DNA of 64,000 nt from Leptolyngbyaceae cyanobacterium (GCA_036703985.1 DATNQN010000010.1:62001-126000), one strand, 5' to 3'. Positions 34,641 to 44,459 are shown, counted from the stretch's first letter. The notes: generated from the letters alone by a model not told the origin. Numbers and translations are program-made.

Positions 34641-35861
34641 ATGACATCAAAAACCAGTGCAGAATCAGGGCAAATGAAAAATACTACTCAAATAGCGAAA
34701 CCTAAAAAAACCAAACCCGCTCATGTCTTAACTCCTTATATCGAACGGTTGAAATCCGGCCAAGCCTTACTTGCCGATACACCAGAAAATTTAATTGAAG
34801 TGGTCGGCATTCTGAAAAGCTACGGAGTGGTTTTAGATGCTTATTATAAAAATCTTCTTTACATAGCTGACCATCAGTTTTTAGTACTTTTTCCCTTTTT
34901 TAAATACTTCAACGGTGAAATAAATCCTAGTAAATTATTTCGCCATTGGTGGCACGATCGGATTAATTACGAATACGCCGAATACTGCATGAGAACGATG
35001 ATGTGGCACGGTGGCGGTGGTATTGATGCGTACTTAGATAGTGATGAATTTAAACAAAGAGCCACCGCAGTAATTAATGCCAAAATTAAAAACAACTTTT
35101 TGATTAAAGGCATCAATAGCCTGTTTCCCGAATTTTTATTAGAGCAGGTACGCCTATTTGTTTATTACAGCGTACTCGGACAATTTTGGCGGGTAATGGC
35201 TCCTATTTTTCTGATTATGTCCGATAAATACGATGCGGGGGAAATTAAATCAATTCCTCAAGTAGTAGACCATATTTTGCAAGGTTTGGTAGAGGCAGCT
35301 AATTCACCACTAGTTTACTCGGTAAAAGTGGGAGATAAAGATTATGAAATTCTGCCAAAATCAGCAGGTTTAACTTTCCTGATGGACGCAGCAGTACCTT
35401 ATGTAGAAGCTGTATTCTTTCGAGGTACGCCTTTCCCCGGTACGGTTTCTTTTAATGCTCAAGCTCATCAAATTTCCCCAGATCAAAGTAGATTTGAATA
35501 TGGCGCTTTATATGCCGATCCGCTGCCAATTGGGGGTGCTGGAATTCCTCCTACTCAATTAATGCAGGATATGCGCCATTATGTACCGGATTATTTGCAC
35601 GATTTTTATAATCAGAATCGTCGTCGGGAAGATGATTTGCGAGTCCAAATTTGCATCAGTTTTCAAAAGTCAATGTTTTGCGTGACGACGGCGGCAATTT
35701 TAGGTTTGGCACCTTATCCTTTGAGTACAACCGAGCCTTCCGAACAGCAAGCAAATCTGGTGTATTTGGAAAAATGGATGGATCGATTTATGAGTTCTCG
35801 TTTGATGGTGGCAAATAGCGATCCAAATGCTTGTTTGTATGCTTGCGATGTGAAAAGTTGA
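34641..35861 (+). CDS. cupB: CupB (ChpX), CO2 hydration protein of NDH-1
   Basis: A 406-residue soluble CO2-hydration protein that docks on the NdhD/NdhF membrane arm and converts CO2 to bicarbonate with help of the complex. Conserved blocks include VLTPYIERLKSGQALLADTP, RHWWHDRINYEYAEYCMRTM, MWHGGGGIDAYLDSDEF and FFRGTPFPGTVSFNAQAHQI. The many His and Cys residues could bind a Zn ion, but specific ligands are not assigned here. The N-terminal 25 residues are Lys/Ser-rich and variable. CupA (ChpY) is the close alternative. Adjacency to ccm genes and the lack of a cupS gene favour CupB. Confidence 0.86.
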   Translation: MTSKTSAESGQMKNTTQIAKPKKTKPAHVLTPYIERLKSGQALLADTPENLIEVVGILKSYGVVLDAYYKNLLYIADHQFLVLFPFFKYFNGEINPSKLFRHWWHDRINYEYAEYCMRTMMWHGGGGIDAYLDSDEFKQRATAVINAKIKNNFLIKGINSLFPEFLLEQVRLFVYYSVLGQFWRVMAPIFLIMSDKYDAGEIKSIPQVVDHILQGLVEAANSPLVYSVKVGDKDYEILPKSAGLTFLMDAAVPYVEAVFFRGTPFPGTVSFNAQAHQISPDQSRFEYGALYADPLPIGGAGIPPTQLMQDMRHYVPDYLHDFYNQNRRREDDLRVQICISFQKSMFCVTTAAILGLAPYPLSTTEPSEQQANLVYLEKWMDRFMSSRLMVANSDPNACLYACDVKS

Positions 35862-35870
35862 AGTTAGGAG

Positions 35871-35905
35871 TCAGAATTCAGAATTCAGAATTCAGGAGTC
35901 AGAAG
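35871..35905. repeat. heptamer array TCAGAAT x5
   Basis: Five units in 7-bp register (TCAGAAT three times, then TCAGGAG, TCAGAAG) begin about 10 bp after the cupB stop. Related sequence in the opposite orientation occurs near 38655-38690. Confidence 0.7.
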
Positions 35906-36019
35906 CCATAATAAAATGTAGGTTGGGTTGAGTTATAACGAAACCCAACATAATTTCATCATGGTAAATGTTTGATTTTTTCTAAACTTTTTTGAAAAAT
36001 TCGGGGATGAAATTTTTAC

Positions 36020-36069
36020 CACAGATGAAACACAGATGAACACAGATGAACACAGATGAAACGCAGATG
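36020..36069. repeat. 10-bp tandem repeat CACAGATGAA
   Basis: Five to six copies of CACAGATGAA, the central three perfect, lie between the convergent cupB and pabB genes. The same unit occurs at 2966-2995. The 10-bp period is close to one helical turn. Confidence 0.75.
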
Positions 36070-36103
36070 TAGAGTTTCACCTTCTTGTTAGTGGAATAGG
36101 GTT

Positions 36104-37501
36104 TTAAGCTAAGTAAAGTGCGGTTAGTTGTGCTTGTGCTTTAGCGAGAGATTCGTACCATTCTTTTTCGGGGTCGCTATCTGCTACGATTCCGGCTCCT
36201 ACTTGACCCCAAACTGTGTTATTAGGGGATGATGATGTAAATAATAAGGTGCGGATGAAGATGTTTAAGTCTAGATGTCCGCGCCAATCTAAGTATCCGC
36301 AAGAGCCGTAAAATAAATTGCGGCGGACGGGTTCTAGTTCTTCGATGATTTCCATGCAGCGAACTTTCGGACATCCGGTGATCGTACCGCCGGGAAATAA
36401 GGCGCGAATTAAGTCGATCGCATTTCGATCGCTTCTCAGCGTTCCAGTAATATTGCTAACTAAGTGCATGACGTGGCTGTAACGTTCGATCGCGAGTAAT
36501 TCATCGACAACCACCGAACCCCATTCGCAAACTTTTCCTAAGTCGTTGCGCTCTAAGTCTACTAGCATGATATGTTCGGCGTTTTCTTTACGATTGGCTA
36601 GTAAGTCTTCTTCTTGTTGACGATCCGTGTCAGGATCGGACGATCGCGATCGCGTACCTGCGATCGGTCTAGTTTCCGCTTGATTTTGTGCTAATTTAAC
36701 TAATCTTTCCGGCGAACAACTGATCGCACTTCCCCAAGGTGTTTGCCAATAACTAGCAAAAGGAGAAGGATTAATTTGTTGCAATTTTCGATAAATTTCC
36801 CAACTATCAGCCGTTGTTTGCGCTTCAAACCTTAAAGACAAATTAGCCTGAAAAATATCACCCGCTTTAATATATTTTTTGGCTTGCCGCACAATATCTT
36901 CGTATTCTATTTGATTAGTATAAAAATGCGGTTTTGTCAGAGGACGAGACGGTGAATTTTCGGTATTTTTATCAGTTACTTGCTCGAGCTTATTTTGCAA
37001 TAAATCAAGTTGATGCCGTTTAGTAACAGCCAACCATAAAGTTTGTTCCCAATTATCTAATACAGCAAAACATTCTGGTTCGTACCAATAAGCGACTGGA
37101 AACGGTAAAGGATCTGATTTATATTGAGGTAAACGTTCGATTTCCCAAGCCAAATCGTAACCCAGCCAACCCAACCAACCACCAGTAAAAGGAAGATCGC
37201 CGGGAGAATCAGGGAGGGGGAGAGGATGAGAAAGCAAGCGATGCAAAAAAGGGAGAATTTCTCCGATTGGTGGTGTCCAAAGTTGGGGTTGTTCGTTGAT
37301 AATCCGGGGAACGCCAGCACAGATCGAATATCGAGAATTTTTAAAGGATGAATTAGTTTTATCTTCATCCTTTTGCGTAGGACTTTCTAGCAAAGTTGCA
37401 ATGGCGTTTGGTTTCAAAAACAAGGCAGCGAATACTTCCGATCCGGTTTTACCTTCTAAAGGAAGCGATCGCCAATACCAAGGTTGCAATGGTTTAATCA
37501 T
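36104..37501 (-). CDS. pabB: chorismate-binding enzyme, PabB-like (aminodeoxychorismate or anthranilate synthase component I)
   Basis: A 465-residue member of the TrpE/PabB family. The N-terminal half contains the GGWLGWLGYDLAWEIE pattern. The chorismate domain shows KYIKAGDIFQANLSLRF, ETRPIAGTRSR, ENAEHIMLVDLERNDLG, FPGGTITGCPKVRCMEII and VGAGIVADSDPEKEWYE. ITGCPKVRCM resembles PabB more than TrpE. However, E. coli PabB has Lys in PIKGT where this has PIAGT, so the branch between folate and tryptophan is uncertain. It overlaps the EcfT-like gene by one base (TAATG), a translational-coupling arrangement. No glutamine amidotransferase partner (PabA/TrpG) is adjacent. Confidence 0.8.
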   Translation of the reverse strand: MIKPLQPWYWRSLPLEGKTGSEVFAALFLKPNAIATLLESPTQKDEDKTNSSFKNSRYSICAGVPRIINEQPQLWTPPIGEILPFLHRLLSHPLPLPDSPGDLPFTGGWLGWLGYDLAWEIERLPQYKSDPLPFPVAYWYEPECFAVLDNWEQTLWLAVTKRHQLDLLQNKLEQVTDKNTENSPSRPLTKPHFYTNQIEYEDIVRQAKKYIKAGDIFQANLSLRFEAQTTADSWEIYRKLQQINPSPFASYWQTPWGSAISCSPERLVKLAQNQAETRPIAGTRSRSSDPDTDRQQEEDLLANRKENAEHIMLVDLERNDLGKVCEWGSVVVDELLAIERYSHVMHLVSNITGTLRSDRNAIDLIRALFPGGTITGCPKVRCMEIIEELEPVRRNLFYGSCGYLDWRGHLDLNIFIRTLLFTSSSPNNTVWGQVGAGIVADSDPEKEWYESLAKAQAQLTALYLA

Positions 37502-38460
37502 TAAACTTCCCCATTACCCCACAATAAGCGCACACCCCAGAATATACCCAAAATTATCATCGCCAACCAGTCACCTGTTCTCAAACGTAATTGATGCCAT
37601 TGCACCCGATGTTCGTTAGGACTTGTAAAACCTCTGACTTTCATCGCGCTAGCAATTTGATCTGCTCGTAAAAGCAAATTTTGCAATAGTTTTTCCGCTA
37701 CTGTCAACCACAAACGAAGACTTCTGCGTAAACCTAATTTTTTCCAATTGATCGCTCTTGTCCAAACCGATCGAACTAAATTTTGTACTTCTTCTAAAAC
37801 TAACGGAATAAAACGTAAAGATAAAGTTAAAGTAAGTGCAATTTCCGTAACTGGCCAGTTGAATTTTCGCAGAGGTCGCATTAAACTTTCTATACCTGCT
37901 GTAATTTCTTCTGGTGCAGTTGTTAACAGGTACAAGTTAGTGCTGTAAATTAAAGTAAACAACAAAGTACTCACCCTAACTGCTAAATCTAAAGACCTGC
38001 GGTTAACTTTAATTGGCCCTTGTTTAAATACAATATAGTTATAAGTTTGCGTTTTTAAGTTAGGCGTTGATGACTTAGAAATACTCCCCTGCTCCCCTGC
38101 TCCCCTGCTCCCCTGTTCTTTTAATTGCGGGTTGACAAAATTTTCCTCATTTGATGGTAATCGTGGCTGATTTTTGACTGCTATTCCATCAGGCGCAATG
38201 GCAGTTAAAAAGAAAACTAACACGCTAAGTATCAATAACCAACCCATTTGCTGCCGCCATACCCGCAAAGGAATTCTGGCGGTAATAGTGATAGCAATTA
38301 ATAATAAAACTAATCCAATTCTGCTCCCAGGATTTGCCAAAATGGGAGCAAATAAAAAGCTCATCAACCAGGCTAACTTGATTCGCGGATCGAGTTTGTG
38401 CAGCCAAGTGATCGGTTCTTCAAGGTAAAGTCCAAGAGGTAATGATTTTAATAAATCCAT
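37501..38460 (-). CDS. EcfT/CbiQ-family transmembrane protein
   Basis: A 319-residue membrane protein of the energy-coupling-factor (ECF) transporter type. It has the N-terminal GLYLEEPITWLHKLDPRIKL, about five hydrophobic segments, and the coupling helices with LTLSLRFIPLVLEEVQNL and AMKVRGF, the Arg-Gly motif that contacts the ATPases. An unusual polar stretch near residues 100-130 (EQGSRGAGEQGS) is encoded by a perfect 8-bp tandem repeat. EcfT normally joins with EcfA ATPases and a substrate-binding S protein, and neither is next to it. It overlaps the downstream pabB start by one base. Confidence 0.87.
   Translation of the reverse strand: MDLLKSLPLGLYLEEPITWLHKLDPRIKLAWLMSFLFAPILANPGSRIGLVLLLIAITITARIPLRVWRQQMGWLLILSVLVFFLTAIAPDGIAVKNQPRLPSNEENFVNPQLKEQGSRGAGEQGSISKSSTPNLKTQTYNYIVFKQGPIKVNRRSLDLAVRVSTLLFTLIYSTNLYLLTTAPEEITAGIESLMRPLRKFNWPVTEIALTLTLSLRFIPLVLEEVQNLVRSVWTRAINWKKLGLRRSLRLWLTVAEKLLQNLLLRADQIASAMKVRGFTSPNEHRVQWHQLRLRTGDWLAMIILGIFWGVRLLWGNGEV
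38084..38115. repeat. 8-bp tandem repeat inside the EcfT-like gene
   Basis: CTCCCCTG is repeated four times without error within the coding sequence. Eight is not a multiple of three, so gain or loss of one unit would shift the reading frame. The repeat encodes the polar insertion in the EcfT-like protein. Confidence 0.85.
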
Positions 38461-38693
38461 TTTTGTCCTTTGTCATTCGTCAACAGTCATTAGTCATTTG
38501 TCAAGAGTTTGTTATTAATCGCTAATGACTCAAAAAGAATTCGGAATTCAGGAATCAGAATGATAAATAGTGAGAAAGATAAAAGTTCCTAAATTCATTT
38601 ATGTAAAGGTTCCTTTTCAAATCCTCGGAATTTATTTAGTTTATCAGGATATATTCTGACTTCTGAATTCTGACTCCTGACTCCTTCTCCAGA

Positions 38694-40058
38694 TTATTTA
38701 ACGCGAGTTGCTTTGTTTCGGCTACCAGCTTCCATTTCTCGTGCTTTTTTACTGCGCCATAACAAGCGTAATGGCGTACCTTTAAAGCCTAATTGTTTGC
38801 GGAATTGGCTGGCAATATATCGCCGATAATTATCATTGAAACGCACGGAATCGTTGACGAACAGTACGATCGTTGGTGGCGCACTGCTAACTTGAGTGCC
38901 GTAGTAAATTTTACCTTGGCGTCCTTGACGAGTAACTGGAGGAGAGTGCCATCTGACGGCTTCTTCTAACACTTCGTTAATTACCGCAGTCGATACGCGG
39001 CGTTTGTGTTCTTCAGCAGCAGCGTTGACAAATTCGAGGATTTTTTCCACTCTTTGTCCGGTTTTAGCACTGACAAAAATGCTCTCTGCCCATTCTACAA
39101 AGTGCATTCTTTGTTGCAAATGTTCTTGGTAATCGTAAATGGTGTAAGAGTCTTTTTCGACGGTATCCCATTTGTTGACTACGATTACACAAGCACGACC
39201 TTCTTCTTCGATTCTGCCTGCTAGTTTTTGGTCTTGTTCGGTTACTCCGTCAACGGCATCTATTACTAGCAAAACTACATCAGCGCGGCGAATAGCTTTG
39301 AATGCGCGATTTATGCCGAAAAATTCAGGGCCATATTCGACGTTTTTCTTCTTACGAATTCCGGCTGTATCGATCAGGCGATATCGTTTTCCTTCTCGTT
39401 CGACGAGAGTATCGATCGCATCGCGAGTAGTCCCGGAAATCGGACTGACAATGGCGCGATTTTCTCCGACAAAGGCGTTTAATAAACTGGATTTTCCGAC
39501 ATTCGGACGACCGACGATCGCAACTTTAATTTCCGGTTCTTCCGGGATTTCTTCTACTGGTGGTAAGAGTTGAAGTAAATCATCGAGTAGTTCCCCAGTT
39601 CCGCTACCGTGAATGGCAGAAATCGGATAAGGTTCTCCTAATCCCAGTTCCCAAAATTGGGCGGCTTGAATGATACCTTGTTCGGGAGATTCGCATTTAT
39701 TAACTGCTAATAAAACTGGTACGGTTTGAGTGCGTAACCATTCAGCAATTTCTTCATCGGCTGCGGTTGGGCCTGCTTGTCCATCTACTACAAATATAGC
39801 TGCACTGGATTCTACCAGCGCTGCCATTGCTTGTTCTCGAATTAAAGGCAAAAATTCGCTTTCGTCGTCGAATACTAAACCGCCAGTATCGACGATCGTA
39901 TATTCGCGATCGCGCCAGTAGCCAGGACGGTAAGTACGATCGCGCGTTACTCCCGGTTCATCGTGTACGATCGCATCCTGTACCCCCGCTAACCGATTGA
40001 CGAGAGTTGATTTTCCCACATTGGGGCGCCCGATAATAGCAACAATAGGCAGAGGCAT
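38694..40058 (-). CDS. der: Der (EngA), double-GTPase ribosome assembly factor
   Basis: A 454-residue protein with two consecutive GTPase domains and a C-terminal KH-like domain. The first P-loop is [16 protein letters not shown] with switch DTGGLVFDD and NKCE. The second is [17 protein letters not shown], with [25 protein letters not shown] and NKWD. The KH region contains [12 protein letters not shown] and [20 protein letters not shown]. Der is essential for 50S subunit maturation. Start ATG 40058 is divergent from the FAD oxidoreductase, with the octamer C4 tract in the spacer. It is a complete, ordinary cyanobacterial Der. Confidence 0.98.
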   Translation of the reverse strand: MPLPIVAIIGRPNVGKSTLVNRLAGVQDAIVHDEPGVTRDRTYRPGYWRDREYTIVDTGGLVFDDESEFLPLIREQAMAALVESSAAIFVVDGQAGPTAADEEIAEWLRTQTVPVLLAVNKCESPEQGIIQAAQFWELGLGEPYPISAIHGSGTGELLDDLLQLLPPVEEIPEEPEIKVAIVGRPNVGKSSLLNAFVGENRAIVSPISGTTRDAIDTLVEREGKRYRLIDTAGIRKKKNVEYGPEFFGINRAFKAIRRADVVLLVIDAVDGVTEQDQKLAGRIEEEGRACVIVVNKWDTVEKDSYTIYDYQEHLQQRMHFVEWAESIFVSAKTGQRVEKILEFVNAAAEEHKRRVSTAVINEVLEEAVRWHSPPVTRQGRQGKIYYGTQVSSAPPTIVLFVNDSVRFNDNYRRYIASQFRKQLGFKGTPLRLLWRSKKAREMEAGSRNKATRVK

Positions 40059-40185
40059 AATTCAATCCAGAGTGTTACAGAGTGCAATGTCAGTAACTCA
40101 GGCTTGATTGCTTCACCTCAGTCCTGTTTTTGCTCCAACTTATTATTCTAGCTATCTTTTAAGGGAAGGATGAAGTAAAAAATTG

Positions 40186-40214
40186 CCCCCATCTCCCCAT
40201 CTCCCCATCTCCCC
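40186..40214. repeat. octamer C4 tract (CCCCATCT) abutting a ribosome-binding site
   Basis: Four runs of four to five C separated by identical ATCT loops occupy 40186-40214; the AGGAG site of the following gene starts at 40215. On the minus strand this is a four-tract G motif with 4-base loops that could fold as a quadruplex. Confidence 0.7.
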
Positions 40215-40225
40215 AGGAGTTAACC

Positions 40226-41764
40226 ATGCCAGACATTCTCATCATCGGTGCAGGACATAATGGACTAGTAGCGGCGCTATTGCTGGCGCGTCAGGGGCTT
40301 GACGTGGTGGTAGTGGAAGAAAAAAATGTGATAGGGGGTGCTTGTCGCACGGAAAAGCCGTTTGCTAGTGCGCCGAATTTGGGACTCTCCACGGGTGCGT
40401 ATTTGTTAGGATTAATGCCACCGGAACTGATCGAAATTTTAGATATCGAAATTCCTTTAATTCGTCGCGATCCGCATTACTTTTTACCAACTACGGATCG
40501 CCGATATTTACTGTTCGGTTCCGATACCGATGAAATGGAACGACAGTTTAAATCTTTTTTCTCGGAAGCTGATTGGAAAGCCGATCGAGCATTACAAAAT
40601 GAAATTGCTCAAATTCGCGAAGATATTGCACCGACTTGGTTACAAGAACCATTATCTATTGAGGACACTGCCGAACGATATGTTAGGCAAGAGTTGCGAG
40701 AAATTTTTATCAATCTTTGCCGTAAACCTGTTGGGGAATATCTAGATAGATTTGATTTTAAAAGCGATTTAGTTAAGGCAATGTATGCGGTAACCGATGG
40801 TTTTTCCGGACTTAACGGCAGTTGGGATACTCCCGGAACGGGAATGAATTTTCTGATCCATAATATGTGTCGCCTACCGGGTAGTGATGGTACTTGGATG
40901 ATCGTCAAAGGAGGAATGGGAACGGTGACGAGTTGCCTTGCTGATGCGGCGAGAAAAGCAGGGGCGAAAATTGAAACCGGGCGAGGCGTGAGTCGAATTT
41001 TAGTAGAAAACGGGATAGCGAAAGGTGTCGTTTTTCAGGATGGTTCCGAGTTATCGGCTACTAGCATTGTGGTGAATGCCGATCCGTTTCGGATGCGGGA
41101 TTTAGTGGGAATGGAAAATTTTCCATTGGAGTACGATCGGCAGTTGGATAATTATCGCAAAGATGGCACGACTTTTAAGGTTAATTTGTGTTTGAAAGGG
41201 TTGCCGAAATTTACTTGTTTGCCAGAAGATAAGGGGCAGTACGGTACGACGATTCACTTGTTGCCGGAAGAAGGGGAAGTGATGGCGGTACTGCGGCAAG
41301 CTTTTGCGGACGTGCAGGCGGGTAAGTTGCCTGATTTTCCGGCGATCGAATGGTATATTCACACGACTTTAGATCCGAGTTTGCAAGATAATTTCGGTCA
41401 TCACAATTCGGCTTTGTTCGTGCAGTGGGTTCCCTACGAGTTGCAGGGTACGAGTTGGGAAAATGAGGAAAATCGGTATATTGAGCATTTGTTGAAAATT
41501 TGCGATCGCTTTGCACCCGGTACATCGGATTTGGTGCAAGAAGTGTTTCCCTTGCATCCCCAAAAAATCGAGCAACATTTTGGTTTAACGCGAGGACATA
41601 TTCATCATATTGATAATAGTTTTGGGTTTGCCGATCGGTTGCCTTATATAACACCAATTCAAGGGCTTTATTCAGCGAGTGCTGGTTGCCATCCAGCTGG
41701 TTCCGTGATTGGTGCGGCGGGGCATAATGCGGCAATGCGGGTGATAAAAGATTTGGGATTATAG
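40226..41764 (+). CDS. FAD-dependent oxidoreductase of the phytoene-desaturase/PYROXD2 type
   Basis: A 512-residue flavoprotein. The N-terminal Rossmann fingerprint is ILIIGAGHNGLVAALLLARQ, followed by VVEEKNVIGGACRTEKPF. The C-terminal FAD loop is YSASAGCHPAGSVIGAAGHN. The middle region (SGLNGSWDTPGTGMNFLIHN; GGMGTVTSCLADAARKAGA) resembles the carotenoid desaturase/CrtO superfamily, closest in pattern to PYROXD2-like proteins. The substrate is unknown, and I would not call it CrtI or CrtO. The ribosome-binding site AGGAG lies 6 bases before ATG 40226, just after the C4 tract. It is divergent from der. Confidence 0.83.
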   Translation: MPDILIIGAGHNGLVAALLLARQGLDVVVVEEKNVIGGACRTEKPFASAPNLGLSTGAYLLGLMPPELIEILDIEIPLIRRDPHYFLPTTDRRYLLFGSDTDEMERQFKSFFSEADWKADRALQNEIAQIREDIAPTWLQEPLSIEDTAERYVRQELREIFINLCRKPVGEYLDRFDFKSDLVKAMYAVTDGFSGLNGSWDTPGTGMNFLIHNMCRLPGSDGTWMIVKGGMGTVTSCLADAARKAGAKIETGRGVSRILVENGIAKGVVFQDGSELSATSIVVNADPFRMRDLVGMENFPLEYDRQLDNYRKDGTTFKVNLCLKGLPKFTCLPEDKGQYGTTIHLLPEEGEVMAVLRQAFADVQAGKLPDFPAIEWYIHTTLDPSLQDNFGHHNSALFVQWVPYELQGTSWENEENRYIEHLLKICDRFAPGTSDLVQEVFPLHPQKIEQHFGLTRGHIHHIDNSFGFADRLPYITPIQGLYSASAGCHPAGSVIGAAGHNAAMRVIKDLGL

Positions 41765-42032
41765 CATGAATTATTATAGGGAGAGATGTAAGTTTGCCAA
41801 TATTTAAAATATTGCAGAATTTTGCGATCGACGGGAGCAGAGAAAGGCTAGTAGAAATTCAAAAATATATCTTTAAGAAGGATTGAATATTAGCTACTTA
41901 TGCTTACAAGCAAACTAACCTGAAAGTACCGTAAAATTCCAATATCTTTAAATCTCAATTTACTTTAACATTGTCACAAATCTTTCCCCTGCCCCGTGCG
42001 GTCTTAACGATCGGCCTTTTACCAAACACGAT

Positions 42033-44210
42033 ATGACCTCTGCTCCCCTGCCACCTAACGAAGTAGAACGCTTAGAGGCACTGCGTCGATATAATATCCT
42101 CGATACACCTCCGGAAGAGAGCTTCGATCGCATTACGGCTTTGGCAGCGCGTCTTTTTGACGTGCCGATCGCCTTAATTTCCTTGGTAGACGAATATCGA
42201 GCTTGGTTTAAATCTTGCTACGGCTTTGATTCTCGCGAAATTAGTCGAGAATCAACAATTTGTAGCTTTGCTATTTTGAGCGAGGAAATTTTAGTCGTTC
42301 CGGATACTCGAAACGACCCCCGCTTTGCTTGTCAGCCGTTTGCCATTAGCGAACCGGGTATTCGCTTTTATGCTGGCGCACCGCTGATTTCTGCCGATGG
42401 TTTTAATCTCGGCACCCTCTGTCTGGTGGACAACAAGCCGCGCCATGATTTGAGCGTCGAGCAGCGAGCTACTCTTGCCGACCTATCGGCTATAGTGATT
42501 GATGAGTTAGAGTTGCGGCTGTCAGCGCGGAAAGTTGCCCAATTGGATACCGCTCTGATCGAAGTTACTCAAGGAGTTTCCGCAGCGACGGGGGAAGCTT
42601 TTTTCTACTCTTTGGTGCAACATCTCAGTAAAGCATTGGGCGTTGATTACGCTGTGATTGGGGAAATAGCTGGGAAAGAACAGAAAATCAGCACTCTTGC
42701 TTTATGCGCTGGCGGAGAGATTGTAGAGAACATCGATTATTTACTGCTGAATACGCCTTGCGAACAAGTGATTAACCAGAGGAAACTGTGTTGTTATCCC
42801 CACAGCTTGCAAATGCAGTTTCCCGGAAATGCTTTACTTACCCAAATGCAAGCACAGAGTTATATCGCCACTCCTCTTTTGGATTCTACTGGTTGCGTGC
42901 TGGGGGTGCTTGGGGTACTACATCGCAAACCTTTCGATAACCTCCAGCTGGCAGAATCTTTGCTGACAATTTTTGCTACTCGCGCTACCGCAGAACTGGA
43001 ACGCAAGCGAGCGGAAGAGGAACGATCCCGACTGTTGGCTTGCGAACAGGCGGCGCGTGCGGAGGCGGAAGCGGCAAACCGTATGAAGGATGAGTTTTTG
43101 GCGGTGCTTTCCCACGAATTGCGATCGCCTCTCAATCCTATTCTGGGTTGGTCTAGAATGCTTCTATCGCGCAAGGTAGACCAAGTTACTACCGTTCGCG
43201 CACTGGAAACCATCGAGCGCAACGCCAAGTTACAGGCAGATCTGATTGAGGATCTTCTCGATGTCTCGCGAATGATTCGGGGTAAACTGTCTTTGCAAGT
43301 TTATCCGGTTAACCTCATCCCAATAATTAAAGCGGCGATCGAAACCGTGCAGTTAGCAGCTGAAGCGAAGAAAATTCGGCTTGAGGCGGTACTCGATCCT
43401 TCTGTAGGATTGCTTTTAGGGGATGCCAATCGGTTGCAGCAAATAGTCTGGAATTTAATCTCTAATGCGATTAAGTTCACTGCGGAAGGGGGAAACGTGA
43501 AAATTACCCTCGATTCCACGGATTCTCACGCCCAAATTCGAGTTAGCGATACGGGAAAAGGAATTAGCGCGGACTTTCTGCCTTACGTTTTCGAGCGCTT
43601 CCGTCAAGCTGATAGTACGAGTACGCGATCGCATGGCGGACTCGGTTTGGGTTTAGCGATCGTGCGTCACTTGGTAGAATTGCATGGGGGAAGTGTGGCC
43701 GTGGAAAGCCCTGGAGAGGGACTGGGGGCAACATTTACTGTCAAGCTACCGCTGATGGATGTTCCCACAAAGCCGATCGATCCAAATTTAGTTGCAGGGG
43801 TTGGCGAGGTAGTAATAATAGATGATGTTCCCACTCTCGATGGTTTGCAAGTGCTGATTGTGGATGACGAAGCTGATAGCCGAGATTTTGTGGCGATCGC
43901 GCTTGAAAGTTATGGAGCTAGAGTAATAGCAGTTGCATCAGCCACCGAAGCACTGGAAGCAGTGGAGAAACTGAAGCCGGATGTGTTGGTAAGCGATATT
44001 GGAATGCCGGGAGAAGATGGCTACACGCTAATTCGCAAAATTAGAGCTTTGCAGCCAGAACGAGGTGGACAACTGCCAGCAGTAGCGCTAACCGCCTATG
44101 CTAGAAGCGAGGATTGCGATCGAGCGCTTTCGGCAGGCTTTCACAAGCACGTTACTAAGCCAGTCGAGCCAGCTACTTTAGCATTTGCGATCGCCAGTTT
44201 AATTAGATAA
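42033..44210 (+). CDS. hybrid sensor histidine kinase (GAF-GAF-HisKA-HATPase-REC)
   Basis: A 725-residue cytoplasmic hybrid kinase. GAF1 (about 20-165) starts RYNILDTPPEESFDRITALA; GAF2 (about 180-320) follows. A coiled linker leads to the HisKA helix with acceptor H361 in AVLSHELRSPLNPILGW. The ATPase has N-box LQQIVWNLISNAIKFT, DTGKGIS, FERFRQ and GGLGLGLAIVRHLVELHGG. A C-terminal receiver carries D655 (VSDIGMPGEDGY) and the KPVEP Lys. All phosphotransfer residues are intact. No transmembrane segment is present and neither GAF has an obvious bilin Cys motif, so the ligand is unknown. Confidence 0.93.
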   Translation: MTSAPLPPNEVERLEALRRYNILDTPPEESFDRITALAARLFDVPIALISLVDEYRAWFKSCYGFDSREISRESTICSFAILSEEILVVPDTRNDPRFACQPFAISEPGIRFYAGAPLISADGFNLGTLCLVDNKPRHDLSVEQRATLADLSAIVIDELELRLSARKVAQLDTALIEVTQGVSAATGEAFFYSLVQHLSKALGVDYAVIGEIAGKEQKISTLALCAGGEIVENIDYLLLNTPCEQVINQRKLCCYPHSLQMQFPGNALLTQMQAQSYIATPLLDSTGCVLGVLGVLHRKPFDNLQLAESLLTIFATRATAELERKRAEEERSRLLACEQAARAEAEAANRMKDEFLAVLSHELRSPLNPILGWSRMLLSRKVDQVTTVRALETIERNAKLQADLIEDLLDVSRMIRGKLSLQVYPVNLIPIIKAAIETVQLAAEAKKIRLEAVLDPSVGLLLGDANRLQQIVWNLISNAIKFTAEGGNVKITLDSTDSHAQIRVSDTGKGISADFLPYVFERFRQADSTSTRSHGGLGLGLAIVRHLVELHGGSVAVESPGEGLGATFTVKLPLMDVPTKPIDPNLVAGVGEVVIIDDVPTLDGLQVLIVDDEADSRDFVAIALESYGARVIAVASATEALEAVEKLKPDVLVSDIGMPGEDGYTLIRKIRALQPERGGQLPAVALTAYARSEDCDRALSAGFHKHVTKPVEPATLAFAIASLIR

Positions 44211-44402
44211 ATTCGTGTAACAGTCTTTGTTTGAGCTAGCTTGGTAGCTGATGATTGGCATTTTTTGATATATTCAGCACTTGCTCTCACAATTATCTTA
44301 TTTTCATAATCTTTCAATATTATGCCCATTCTTCAACATGACAGAAATAGCACAAATTTAATGAGGTTATAATTAACAAATAATCGAAAAAGTGGCAAGG
44401 TT

Positions 44403-44459
44403 ATGGCAGATGTAATCACGGCCTTAAAATCAGTGCAATTTGTAGTTGATGCCAAATGA
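44403..44459 (+). pseudogene. possible antitoxin-gene fragment
   Basis: Eighteen codons from ATG 44403 to TGA 44459 read MADVITALKSVQFVVDAK. The SVQFVVDAK pattern resembles the start of small cyanobacterial antitoxins that continue with Gly-Lys/Arg, but the frame stops at once. Too short for firm identification. Confidence 0.25.

Noticed and set aside
41211-41735. 174-codon open frame antisense to the FAD oxidoreductase
   Set aside because: The composition is unlike a protein and it mirrors a conserved gene.
42860-43228. 122-codon antisense frame in the hybrid kinase
   Set aside because: Shadow of a gene with complete, ordered kinase motifs.
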